DNA of 64,000 nucleotides from an uncultured Parabacteroides sp. (lineage in GTDB: Bacteria; Bacteroidota; Bacteroidia; Bacteroidales; Tannerellaceae): positions 310,001 through 374,000 of the forward strand of contig CALCST010000023.1 of assembly GCA_937894065.1 (NCBI GenBank), in the 5' to 3' direction. Shown here in pieces: positions 51,503 to 59,398 of the stretch. The position numbers and the translations under genes were made by a program. Numbering within the stretch: the stretch's first letter is position 1; each line of letters opens with the position of its first letter. The notes under the pieces were generated by a model. That model did not search any database, had not been told where the DNA came from, and saw only the letters and a list, made by a program, of their open reading frames with translations.

Positions 51503-51877
51503 ATGACAAACCTGGATAATGAAATAAGGATAAACAAGCTTATTAGTAGTTTGCAGAACCTGATGGAATCGGAAAAACTATACTTACAACCAAAATTAAA
51601 TCGGAAAGCGTTAGCTGCAAAACTAAATACCAATGAACGTTATTTGGCTGATGCTATTCAGATAGTCATTGGTGTGACTGTTTCAGCTTTTATAAACCAA
51701 TATCGCCTTAAACATTCTATGGATTTGCTAATATCTAATCCGTTGATGAAAATAGAAGATGTGGCTATAGAATCTGGTTTTACGTCAAGAGTTTCGTATT
51801 TTCGTGTCTTTATACGTGAATATGGCTTTTCTCCAACAGATTTCAGATATAATTATTTTGAGGGGAAAAGGAAGTAA
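51503..51877 (+). CDS. Small AraC-type DNA-binding protein
   Basis: This 124-residue protein has only the AraC/XylS-type helix-turn-helix region, without a sensor domain. The first helix-turn-helix contains LNRKALAAKLNTNERYLADA. The second has MKIEDVAIESGFTSRVSYFR, followed by VFIREYGFSPTDFRYNYF. ATG 51503 is chosen over an upstream GTG at 51491. It may be a stand-alone regulator or a truncated descendant of a larger sensor. It is divergent from the endonuclease-like gene, which it could control. Confidence 0.75.
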   Translation: MTNLDNEIRINKLISSLQNLMESEKLYLQPKLNRKALAAKLNTNERYLADAIQIVIGVTVSAFINQYRLKHSMDLLISNPLMKIEDVAIESGFTSRVSYFRVFIREYGFSPTDFRYNYFEGKRK

Positions 51878-51911
51878 TAATTTTTCAGAGTTTATGGTAT
51901 ATTTTACAGAA

Positions 51912-51949
51912 AAAACTGCCGATGTTTTTCTAGAAACATCGGCAGTTTT
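51912..51949. terminator. Bidirectional terminator between AraC-like gene and TonB receptor gene
   Basis: AAAACTGCCGATGTTT (51912-51927) and AAACATCGGCAGTTTT (51934-51949) are perfect 16-bp arms with a short loop. Confidence 0.92.
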
Positions 51950-51972
51950 CTTTTAAGATAACGGATATTATT

Positions 51973-53832
51973 TTAGAACGAAAAATCTATACCGCCCATA
52001 ACAACTGCTTTCGGCATTGGGAAACCGTCGTTGATGCTATATCTTGTAGCTGTCAGGTTTTCTCCTTTGACAAATAGAGTCAGACCTTTTTCTTTCGAAC
52101 CGAAGCGGTAGGCTACTTTAGCATTCAGAAGCGCATAGTCTTCTTTCTTTGTGCATGCTGCATCTGTATATAAATCCCAAATTGACTGCATATACACATC
52201 GAATGTAAAACGTCCCGGTGAATAAGTTACACCGGTATAAAGTTTATGTGCAGGAGCTCCATTGATAGGATTGCTCTGATGCAGATAACTATAGTTCATA
52301 TCAAAATCCAAATTCTGCAGAATCTGATATCTTGCTTCAAATTCCAGACCTTTATTTATGAATTCACCGGTATTCATGTTCAATGGAGGTCGTCCTTCCT
52401 GAGGAACAGTCTTAATCATATTCTTACCATCAATATAGAATCCTGTCAATTCAGCGAATAATTTTCCATCCAGAAATGTTTGTCCGATTGAAAGCTCATA
52501 GTTTATCATGCTTTCCGGTTTCAAATCAGGATTCTGAGGAGGGAACATATACATTTCTCGGATATTAGGGCTTCTGAAACCTTTACCGACAGAAGCTTTG
52601 ATTACGTTTCCTTCAAATGGACGGACTGTTACACCACCTTGCGGAACCCATTCGCCACCGAACACACTGTTGTTTTCATATCTGATACCTGCATTAAGGC
52701 TTATCATATCCAGGAAGTCCTGTTGCATTACAACATATCCGGCAGTTTCGTTTACGTTCTTGTCAACCATTGGTTCGCCTTTCCATGCTTTTCCACCCCA
52801 GTTCTTATAGTCCAGACCAAGAGTGAAATTATTTCCAGGGAACAGACGGAATGATTGGTAAACCATCAACCCTACATTGTGGTCATCTGATATGAACTGA
52901 TATTGTTGAGGCTCTTCGCCGGCATAATATCCGTCGTTGATGTCATGATGTCCCCAGTTGTAGAAAAGTCTCACCGCACCACTAGTTTTCTCGAAATTGT
53001 TTTCAAAGGCAAGCGAGCTTGTTCCACGCAATATATCCATTATATTGTCATAGATTGGCTTGTCAATCATACCAGGATTCTGGTTCCATGATTTTGCAAG
53101 ACTTAAATTACCTGTCGCCTTGTAATGTTCGTTGAAGCGATAACCAAGGTTCAGGAATCCGTTGGTGATATGGAATTTTGAGTCAGGTCTGTGTCCGTCA
53201 GTTCTGTCATGGTTAATGGAAACAAAACTGCTGAAGTTGCCAATATTATATCCGTTGTTGATCATATACTTCTGTGTGTTATATGATCCATACATTATTC
53301 TTGCCTGAGTTCTTCGTCCTTCCTGCTGATGGCGGCGTGTAATAATATTCACAACTCCACCCATAGCGTTTGAACCGTAAAGAAGTGAACCAGGACCACG
53401 GATTACTTCAACTTTGTCAACATCAGACGCAACATATGTATCCGGTAATGAATGTCCGAACAAACCTGCCCATTGAGGCTGACCGTCAAAAAGAACCAAC
53501 ACCTTATTTCCGCTACCGACACCACGAATATTTATCGTTCCTGCCGAACCTTCGGACACACCAAAACCGGTGATACCTTTCTGAGTAACAAACAAGCCCG
53601 GAACGCGATGCGACAGAACCGGAAGCAGAGCCGATTCGCTTGTCTTCTCTATTTCATCCCTTGTTATTACTGATATTGACAGAGGAACACTGTTCCTGTT
53701 TACCTCAATTTTATTTGCCGAGATAACAACACCCTTCAAATTAATCAAACTATCTGCTTCAATAACATTATTTTCTGCATATCCGCTTGCAGTAAGCAGT
53801 GCAGTTGAAGCAAGTAGGAAAAATTTCTTCAT
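51973..53832 (-). CDS. TonB-dependent outer-membrane receptor (non-SusC)
   Basis: This receptor imports a small ligand such as a metal chelate, heme or cobamide across the outer membrane. It has 619 residues, a signal peptide (KKFFLLASTALLTASGYAEN), no carboxypeptidase-like prefix, and a classical plug (PVLSHRVPGLFVTQKGITGF, NIRGVGSGNKVLVLFDGQPQ, VIRGPGSLLYGSNAMGGVVN). The barrel ends FPMPKAVVMGGIDFSF, with terminal Phe. Length and plug type resemble BtuB or metallophore receptors. It lies directly after a NikR-like gene, with four phased GTARCAC sites in the gap. A predicted -7 box on the minus strand (TACTTTTG at 53866-53873) overlaps the nearest site. Confidence 0.9.
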   Translation of the reverse strand: MKKFFLLASTALLTASGYAENNVIEADSLINLKGVVISANKIEVNRNSVPLSISVITRDEIEKTSESALLPVLSHRVPGLFVTQKGITGFGVSEGSAGTINIRGVGSGNKVLVLFDGQPQWAGLFGHSLPDTYVASDVDKVEVIRGPGSLLYGSNAMGGVVNIITRRHQQEGRRTQARIMYGSYNTQKYMINNGYNIGNFSSFVSINHDRTDGHRPDSKFHITNGFLNLGYRFNEHYKATGNLSLAKSWNQNPGMIDKPIYDNIMDILRGTSSLAFENNFEKTSGAVRLFYNWGHHDINDGYYAGEEPQQYQFISDDHNVGLMVYQSFRLFPGNNFTLGLDYKNWGGKAWKGEPMVDKNVNETAGYVVMQQDFLDMISLNAGIRYENNSVFGGEWVPQGGVTVRPFEGNVIKASVGKGFRSPNIREMYMFPPQNPDLKPESMINYELSIGQTFLDGKLFAELTGFYIDGKNMIKTVPQEGRPPLNMNTGEFINKGLEFEARYQILQNLDFDMNYSYLHQSNPINGAPAHKLYTGVTYSPGRFTFDVYMQSIWDLYTDAACTKKEDYALLNAKVAYRFGSKEKGLTLFVKGENLTATRYSINDGFPMPKAVVMGGIDFSF

Positions 53833-53870
53833 ATACTTTTTTATTGATTAGCTGTAATTTCGAGGCAAAA

Positions 53871-53940
53871 GTAACACCTTTTTTATAATTAGTAGCACTA
53901 ATTGCTGAAAAAGTAACACGAAGATTTAAAAAGGTAGCAC
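53871..53940. promoter_or_regulatory. Four GTARCAC sites at exact 21-bp spacing (operator array)
   Basis: Sites lie at 53871-53877, 53892-53898, 53913-53919 and 53934-53940, alternating GTAACAC and GTAGCAC. A 21-bp period puts all on the same DNA face. The first overlaps the predicted minus-strand promoter of the TonB receptor. Confidence 0.75.
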
Positions 53941-53961
53941 GAATTTATGGGATTTTATTAA

Positions 53962-54363
53962 TTAATCAGCCCTGCTCATCACCAGTTTTCCGTGCTTTAT
54001 ACCTTTTATTCCTATCAGATGGTCAGCAAGTTCCGTCAGACGGAATGCTTCTCCCATAACTGTTGTAATGTGCAGACAGAAATTCTTATTTATATAATAT
54101 TGTGAAGACGATAGAATAACTTGCTGATATTCCTGCTGTATTGCTGATATGCGTGATGTAATGTCTTTCTTTACCTGGTCATACATTATAATTATGGTTC
54201 CCGCAACCACATGATTGCACTGCCATTTTGTTTCAGCCGTATTTTTTTCTATCAAAAAACGAATAGCCTGAGAGCGATTCGCAAAAGCATTCTCCTGAAC
54301 ATATTTGTCAAGAGCTTCCAATAAATCTTCTTCTAATGATACACCAAAACGCTTTAGTGACAT
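53962..54363 (-). CDS. NikR-like ribbon-helix-helix regulator lacking nickel histidines
   Basis: NikR proteins are tetrameric repressors with an N-terminal ribbon-helix-helix domain and a C-terminal ACT-like metal-binding domain. Residues 1-45 or so match the former (RFGVSLEEDLLEALDKYVQE, NRSQAIRFLIE). Residues 50-130 match the latter (GTIIIMYDQVKKDIT, ending IGIKGIKHGKLVMS). However, the Ni ligands known in E. coli NikR (His76, His87, His89, Cys95) correspond here to Gln, Gln, Tyr and Cys (SSSQYYINKNFCLHI). It may sense another metal or none. The 133-residue length is normal. It probably regulates the receptor just downstream through the phased sites. Confidence 0.85.
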   Translation of the reverse strand: MSLKRFGVSLEEDLLEALDKYVQENAFANRSQAIRFLIEKNTAETKWQCNHVVAGTIIIMYDQVKKDITSRISAIQQEYQQVILSSSQYYINKNFCLHITTVMGEAFRLTELADHLIGIKGIKHGKLVMSRAD

Positions 54364-54473
54364 ATTACTTATAAGTTTTTGTTATTCAGTTGTCTAAGTA
54401 GAGTTAAAACGGAATTGTTAGTTTTAACAGCTGTAAAAATTGAGTTAAAGATAAAGAAAAAGATTATTTCCTA

Positions 54474-54503
54474 TTGCAGTTTCATAATTAATTACTACTT
54501 TTG
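54474..54503 (+). promoter_or_regulatory. Promoter of candidate structured RNA
   Basis: TTG (54474-54476) and TACTTTTG (54496-54503) are 19 bp apart. The expected start is close to 54510, exactly where the pairing 5' arm begins. Confidence 0.7.
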
Positions 54504-54509
54504 TGTTGT

Positions 54510-54695
54510 AAAACATAACCGAAGGATATGTTTTTTTGGTGAAAAGATTGTTAGGTGTTTAATTTACTGTATTTGTTTTTAGGTTATTTATGTTTCTAAG
54601 CCCTGAGGGGCAAATATTATGAAACAATAGTTTTTAAGGTTATGTTTTAATAGTTTTTGAACGGACAGATCCGAGAGGATTAGGCCGTTTTTTTA
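54510..54695 (+). ncRNA. Candidate independent structured RNA (6S-like architecture)
   Basis: AAAACATAACC (54510-54520) is the perfect complement of GGTTATGTTTT (54638-54648), closing a long RNA. Inside, AAAAGATTGTT (54542-54552) can pair with AACAATAGTTTT (54623-54634). An apical GCCC-TGAG-GGGC stem lies at 54600-54611. A terminator hairpin (54661-54688, ACGGAC...GGCCGT with inner ATCC-GAGA-GGAT) and T run follow. No coding frame is convincing. End pairing, size and own promoter recall 6S RNA (6S-Flavo), but I cannot confirm that. It lies between two minus-strand genes and is transcribed oppositely. Confidence 0.55.
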
Positions 54696-54731
54696 TGCCC
54701 GTACGTTTCCTTCCTCCCGTATCCGTATGTT

Positions 54732-55628
54732 TTACAGTTGCTTGTTCTCAGTCGCTTTTATAAGTATTTCAGAAAATGAAATTGCAGATTTCTTTCTATA
54801 TCTGTCTTTTGGCCAGAAAAGGAAACCTTTTGATGACAGATTCTCTGCGCATAAAATAGGAATCTGAACTAAATCCGCTTCTCCTTTGGTTGCAGCTTTA
54901 GTCAGTATTGTTGCCCATTTCCCTTTTCTCAGAGCATGAAGAATAGTGTGTACATCATTGATCTCAATATTAGCTTTCAGGCATATATTACCATTGTTGT
55001 GGCAGAGCTGGTCAATTCTTTTTCTTGTAGCAAACCCTTTTTCCGGTAAAATCAGTGGAATTTCCGAAAGTCTTTTCAGACTGATTGAAGACACTCCGGC
55101 TAAAGGATGCGATTTATGTACAACTGCACACAGTCTGGATGTAAACAAATGTACGGTTTCAAAAGATTCATCGCTAATTCCTTGAGGTTTGAACGACAGA
55201 ACAAAATCCAGTTTGTTGTCCTCCAGCTTGTCTAGCAATTCCTCCGAAGTAGCAAACGTAATGTTTACCTTTATTTTAGGATACTTCTCTGTGAAAATAT
55301 CCAAAGCATAAAGCAGCAAAGCATTAAGGCTGAAAGTTGAGCCAATATTCAACTCTCCGGATTCCAGTCCTTTAATGTCACGAATGATTTGCTTTCCGCT
55401 TTCCGCATCAGCAATAGCTTTGTTTACATAAGGCAGAAAAGCATTTCCGGCTTCAGTAGGAACTATACGTTTGCCGATTCTGTCGAACAGAAGTATTCCT
55501 AGCTCATCCTCCAATTGCTTGATTTGTTGGGATAATGTGCTTTGCGAAATATATAAAGCACGTGCTGCTTCCGAAAAATTCTTCAGTTCGCAAGCCTTCT
55601 GAAAGTATCTTAACTGTCTTAACTCCAT
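54732..55628 (-). CDS. LysR-family transcriptional regulator
   Basis: The 298-residue length is normal for the family. The N-terminal winged helix-turn-helix reads MELRQLRYFQKACELKNFSE, then AARALYISQSTLSQQIKQLE. The C-terminal periplasmic-binding-like effector domain starts around residue 90 (GELNIGSTFSLNALLLYALD, then SFETVHLFTSRLCAVVHKSH). It resembles the CynR/CysB-like group, but the effector cannot be named. It is divergent from the propeller-protein gene, with a palindrome in the shared promoter region, and probably regulates that gene. Confidence 0.92.
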   Translation of the reverse strand: MELRQLRYFQKACELKNFSEAARALYISQSTLSQQIKQLEDELGILLFDRIGKRIVPTEAGNAFLPYVNKAIADAESGKQIIRDIKGLESGELNIGSTFSLNALLLYALDIFTEKYPKIKVNITFATSEELLDKLEDNKLDFVLSFKPQGISDESFETVHLFTSRLCAVVHKSHPLAGVSSISLKRLSEIPLILPEKGFATRKRIDQLCHNNGNICLKANIEINDVHTILHALRKGKWATILTKAATKGEADLVQIPILCAENLSSKGFLFWPKDRYRKKSAISFSEILIKATENKQL

Positions 55629-55721
55629 TCTCTGTAATTGATTTTATCGATAGATGTCATCGGAAATATGCTTATTGCAAATATAGAGCAAATTTTTAAT
55701 TCAATTTATTTTTGTGAAAGA

Positions 55722-55739
55722 AATCGGATGATTCCGATT
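55722..55739. promoter_or_regulatory. Palindromic operator candidate between LysR and propeller genes
   Basis: AATCGGA (55722-55728) and TCCGATT (55733-55739) are perfect arms around TGAT. It lies about 95 bp from the LysR start and 43 bp before the divergent gene, a common LysR site position. Confidence 0.55.
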
Positions 55740-55781
55740 AGTAGTAAGATAAACTTGATATAACGGTAAATAATATAGAAT

Positions 55782-56648
55782 ATGAAAAAGATTTTAACTC
55801 TATCCCTGGCATTATTATCGGCAACAGCTTTCTCTCAGTCTGTAAAAATAGAAAATGAAGGAATCCGTTTTTGTGAGAGCACATATCCATATAATAATGG
55901 AATTCTTGTAGCAAACTTCGGGACAGAAGCCCTTAACCCTTTGAACACAGAAGGTAAAGGGTACATATTGTTTGTGAAAGACGGAAAGAGCGAAGTGGTT
56001 GTTCCGGCAGACGGAAATCTTTCTGCTCCAAAAGGAATGTTTTTGCGAGATGGCTATCTTTATGTATGCGACGTGAATAAGGTTGTTGTCTATAATATCG
56101 GCAAAAAAGGCGCCAAGCCGGTGACAATCCAATTCCCTGAAGGAAACCTTTTCGTCAACGACCTTGTTGCCGATAAGAATTACCTTTATGCATCAGTTAC
56201 TAATACTGACAAGATTTTCCGTATCGACATAAGCAATCCTGCTGCCCCCGGAAAACCTCAGGAATGGGCAACTGTGGCAGGTCCTAACGGTTTGCTGATG
56301 ATTGATGGCGAAATGTATGTAGCTTCTTATCCGGCAGATGGCGTTACAAAAGATGTAAACGTAGTTTATAGAATAAAAAATCTGAGCAATCCGAGTCCGG
56401 AAAAATTCATTGAAGTTTCCGGTCAATATGACGGCATCGCATTGTCGAAAGACAGAAAAAGCATTTATCTGACAAACTGGACTCCGGCTCAGATTAGTCG
56501 TCTGAATCTTTCTGACAAATCTCTTGTTCCATTGGAACTCAACTTGCAGGAACCTTTGATTGGCCCTGCAGATATAACAGTTGCAAACGGTAAAATCTAT
56601 ATTCCGGATTTGCCAAACAGCAGAGTTGTGATTGTTGATGAGGAATAA
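55782..56648 (+). CDS. Exported SMP-30/NHL-like beta-propeller protein
   Basis: This 288-residue protein has a signal peptide (KKILTLSLALLSATAFSQS) and repeated propeller blades: GMFLRDGYLYVCDVNKVVVY, DLVADKNYLYASVTNTDKIF, GPNGLLMIDGEMYVASYP, IALSKDRKSIYLTNWTPAQI and DITVANGKIYIPDLPNSRVV. This resembles gluconolactonase/SMP-30 or NHL-type propellers, which may be lactonases or binding proteins. It is predicted periplasmic. The specific ligand is unknown. The divergent LysR gene is the likely regulator. Confidence 0.75.
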   Translation: MKKILTLSLALLSATAFSQSVKIENEGIRFCESTYPYNNGILVANFGTEALNPLNTEGKGYILFVKDGKSEVVVPADGNLSAPKGMFLRDGYLYVCDVNKVVVYNIGKKGAKPVTIQFPEGNLFVNDLVADKNYLYASVTNTDKIFRIDISNPAAPGKPQEWATVAGPNGLLMIDGEMYVASYPADGVTKDVNVVYRIKNLSNPSPEKFIEVSGQYDGIALSKDRKSIYLTNWTPAQISRLNLSDKSLVPLELNLQEPLIGPADITVANGKIYIPDLPNSRVVIVDEE

Positions 56649-56750
56649 TATTTTGAGGAAAATTAAAATAGCTGCTTAGTGAATCAAGTAAAGAATAAGT
56701 ATCTTTGCGTCGCTCCAGTGTTGGAGGAGTATTCGCCGGACTCAATTTTT

Positions 56751-56830
56751 CAGTTAACGAGTTGATAAGAAAACGAGTTGACAAGAATTTTTCTCTCCTT
56801 GTCAACTTGTCTCTGTGACCTTGTCAACTT
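56751..56830. repeat. Dispersed GTTGACAAG-type repeat with hairpin
   Basis: GTTGACAAG (56777-56785) pairs with CTTGTCAAC (56798-56806). Related phrases (AACGAGTTGATAAG and CCTTGTCAACTT) flank it. Confidence 0.75.
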
Positions 56831-56899
56831 CCTTAATCTGAACAACCAGCGAAAATTAACTCAATAACTTACGAACTCAAAAACTTAATACTTATTGTA

Positions 56900-57604
56900 A
56901 TGGCTTGTATATTAACTATAGAAACATCTACAAATGTTTGCTCTGCAGCTTTGATTCTGGATGGAAAAGTTGTTTGTGAAAAAGTATCATACGACGGACC
57001 GTCACACGCTTCGCTAACAGGAGTATATGTTGAGGACTGCATAAAAGTGATGAAAGAAAAAGGATTGAAACTCGATGCTGTTGCAGTCAGCAGCGGTCCT
57101 GGTTCATACACCGGACTGAGAATCGGAGTTTCAGTGGCAAAAGGTCTTTGCTTCGGATACGGCATTCCGTTGATTGCCATTCACTCACTTGATATTATGG
57201 CTTATACAGCGATTAACCGAAATAATAATGAAGATTGCCTGTATTGCGCAATGATTGATGCTCGCAGAATGGAAGTATATTCTTCTTTGTATGACAACAC
57301 AGGCAAGGAAGTCCGTAAAGTTCAGGCGGATATTGTTGACGGAGATACATATTCATCATACTTGTCGGCTGGAAAAGTTTGTTTCTTCGGTAACGGAGCT
57401 TCAAAGTGCAAGTCGGTAATTACAGATTCAAACGCCTTTTTCCTTGATGAAATTCATCCTTTGGCTTCAGAAATGGCAACTCTTGCTGAAAAGGCTTATT
57501 CAGAGAAGAAATTTGAAGATGTTGCATATTTCGAACCGTTCTATTTAAAAGAATTCCAGGCAACTATCGCCAAGAATAAGGTTTTGGGAAATACAAATTC
57601 GTAA
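56900..57604 (+). CDS. tsaB: tRNA threonylcarbamoyladenosine biosynthesis protein TsaB
   Basis: TsaB is the inactive paralogue of TsaD that supports t6A synthesis on ANN-decoding tRNAs, in a complex with TsaD and TsaE. The 234 residues are typical. The N-terminal ASKHA-type strand ILTIETSTNVCSAAL, then GPSHASLTGVYVEDCIKVMK, and the hallmark AVSSGPGSYTGLRIGVSVAKGL (quoted in part) are present. The C-terminal half is variable, as expected. It lies between repeat-bearing gaps and is probably monocistronic. Confidence 0.95.
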   Translation: MACILTIETSTNVCSAALILDGKVVCEKVSYDGPSHASLTGVYVEDCIKVMKEKGLKLDAVAVSSGPGSYTGLRIGVSVAKGLCFGYGIPLIAIHSLDIMAYTAINRNNNEDCLYCAMIDARRMEVYSSLYDNTGKEVRKVQADIVDGDTYSSYLSAGKVCFFGNGASKCKSVITDSNAFFLDEIHPLASEMATLAEKAYSEKKFEDVAYFEPFYLKEFQATIAKNKVLGNTNS

Positions 57605-57623
57605 ATAAGATACGAGTTGACTA

Positions 57624-57667
57624 GGAAACAAGTTGACAAGGAGAAAAACTCTGGTCAACTTGTTTTC
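57624..57667. repeat. Dispersed CAAGTTGAC hairpin after tsaB
   Basis: GGAAACAAGTTGAC (57624-57637) and GTCAACTTGTTTTC (57654-57667) pair at 13 of 14 positions. Confidence 0.78.
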
Positions 57668-57700
57668 TTGTCAATGTTCTATAAATACTTCACAAATAAA

Positions 57701-57803
57701 GCATTTATTCTCAAAACTAAGCTTTAGTTTTTATAAACTCAGTCTTAGTTTGTAAAAACTGAACCTTAATTTGTAAAAACTAAGACTTAGTTTTGAAGAA
57801 AAT
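57701..57803. repeat. Element of four 21-bp palindromic units, copy 2
   Basis: The layout is the same as at 47576-47673: four units based on AAACTAAGNCTTAGTTT. The outer arms share a perfect CAAAACTAAG/CTTAGTTTTG core. Confidence 0.82.
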
Positions 57804-57847
57804 ATATTACTTTCCGCATTTTTCTGTATATAAATCAAACTAAGTAG

Positions 57848-58876
57848 ATGAAACCTTACACCAGAAAATTCCTGATTTTAGAGATTCTACTATTGCTGTT
57901 TGTCTGGGCATTGATGCTGATTCCCGGAGCAGGAGAGTGGTATGCGCTTAATTTATATCCCGGATTTTCTGATATTCTCTCGCTTCTGTCGTCAGTCTTC
58001 CCGTTTTCGTTGAGTGATGTTTTTATATATGGAAGTATTATATTCCTGCTGATATATCTCATCTTAAATATTCGCCGTTCGGTATCAAATACGTTGGGTT
58101 TCATTTTCCGCTATCTGCTCTTTGCCTACGTATGGTTTTATCTTGCCTGGGGAATGAACTATTACAGAGATGATTTCTATACCCGTTCGGAAATCACTCC
58201 GGCAAAATATGACGAGGCAATATTCAAGGATTTCCTCAAATCATATATTGACACACTTAATTCCTTATATATCCCGATAAATCAGATTGATACCAATATG
58301 GTGAAAAAGGAAGTCCGAGCACGGTTTACAGCAATAGCTCCAGAATTCGGATTGAAACAGCCTAAGAATTTTCATTCCGTGAAACCTATGATAAGTACGC
58401 CGATGATGAGCAGCGTTGGCGTTATGGGATATATCGGCCCCTTTTTCAACGAAGCTACGGTGAGTGGCGACTTAAGACCGGTTCAATATCCTTTCACTTA
58501 TGCCCACGAAATGTCCCATCTTCTTGGAACAGCCGGCGAAGGTGAGGCAAATTTTTATGCCTGGAAAGTATGCGTATCGTCCCAAAACGAAGTGCTCAGA
58601 TTTTCTGGCTGGTTTTCTATACTGAGATATGTGATTTCAAACGCTTGGCTATGCCTGTCGGAAGAAGAATTCGACAAGTTCAAATCTTCTATAAAGCCGG
58701 AAATTGTGGAGTTATATAATTCGAACAATGCATATTGGCGTGAGAAATATAATCCTTATTTGGGTGAGATTCAGAATTATATATATGATATTTATCTGAA
58801 AGGAAACAATGTGGGCGGAGGAATGGAGAATTATTCTGAGGTGGTTAGGATGATTATTTCAAGTCGGAGAAATTGA
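57848..58876 (+). CDS. DUF3810 membrane protein with HExxH motif
   Basis: This 342-residue protein matches DUF3810. Three or four N-terminal hydrophobic helices are visible (FLILEILLLLFVWALMLIPG, SLSDVFIYGSIIFLLIYLIL, FIFRYLLFAYVWFYLAWGMN). A soluble C-terminal region follows, with the conserved YAHEMSHLLGTAGEGEANF around residues 218-236. The HEMSH followed by a downstream Glu (GEGEAN) looks like a gluzincin-type zinc protease site. A protease role is plausible but unproven. No operon partner is visible; a repeat gap precedes it. Confidence 0.85.
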   Translation: MKPYTRKFLILEILLLLFVWALMLIPGAGEWYALNLYPGFSDILSLLSSVFPFSLSDVFIYGSIIFLLIYLILNIRRSVSNTLGFIFRYLLFAYVWFYLAWGMNYYRDDFYTRSEITPAKYDEAIFKDFLKSYIDTLNSLYIPINQIDTNMVKKEVRARFTAIAPEFGLKQPKNFHSVKPMISTPMMSSVGVMGYIGPFFNEATVSGDLRPVQYPFTYAHEMSHLLGTAGEGEANFYAWKVCVSSQNEVLRFSGWFSILRYVISNAWLCLSEEEFDKFKSSIKPEIVELYNSNNAYWREKYNPYLGEIQNYIYDIYLKGNNVGGGMENYSEVVRMIISSRRN

Positions 58877-58979
58877 TATTCTCAACCTGTCTATGAAGCC
58901 TCGTCAACTTTTAAGTTAAGCAATATCCGAAACATAAATAAATATTATACTATTTTGTTTTTGTCCCGATATTTTTTCT

Positions 58980-59075
58980 TACCTTTGCCGCGCTATGGAC
59001 ATACAACCTACTACATATCATATTTTCATTCCGAGGCTCACATCCCAGTGTTGCCACGCAATTGCTCATGTCCAT
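58980..59075 (+). other. Possible short structured transcript
   Basis: A promoter-like TACCTTTG (about 58980-58987) precedes paired ATGGACAT (58995-59002) and ATGTCCAT (59068-59075). Between them are GC-richer segments with GAGGCTCAC and GTTGCCACGC. No gene family is recognised. It lies in the 58877-59398 gap between DUF3810 and lysO genes. Confidence 0.35.
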
Positions 59076-59120
59076 TGGTTTAGTGGCTTCCTATAATAGA
59101 TTCTTTTCATATAATTTTTG

Positions 59121-59360
59121 GAGTTGACAAGTTAACGAGTTTACAAGTTGACAAGGAGCTATATTCTCATTCGTAGGGATATAGTATGTTTTACACCCTT
59201 GTTTTCTTGTCTCTGAAGCCTTGTCAACTATTAAGTTTCGCAAGCTCAACTTACAGATAACAAGTTAACAAGGAGACAAGTCAACAAGGTTTTTAGATGA
59301 TAAATGTAAAGTTACAGTTGTTTTGACCTTGTCAACTTGTTTCTGAAGCCTTGTCAACTA
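59121..59360. repeat. Cluster of dispersed GTTGACAAGG and CTTGCGAAA repeat phrases
   Basis: About 240 bp contain at least six GTTGACAAG/CTTGTCAAC or GTTAACAAG words, two CTGAAGCCTTGTCAACTA copies (59213-59230 and 59343-59360) and TTTCGCAAGCTCAACTT (59235-59251). No gene is visible. Confidence 0.75.
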
Positions 59361-59398
59361 TTATAAATTACTATTTCAAAAGAATCATTTACACATTT

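Noticed and set aside
53871..53940. CRISPR or microsatellite interpretation of the 21-bp array
   Set aside because: Only 7 bp repeat, spacers are short and unrelated, and the position over a promoter favours regulatory sites.
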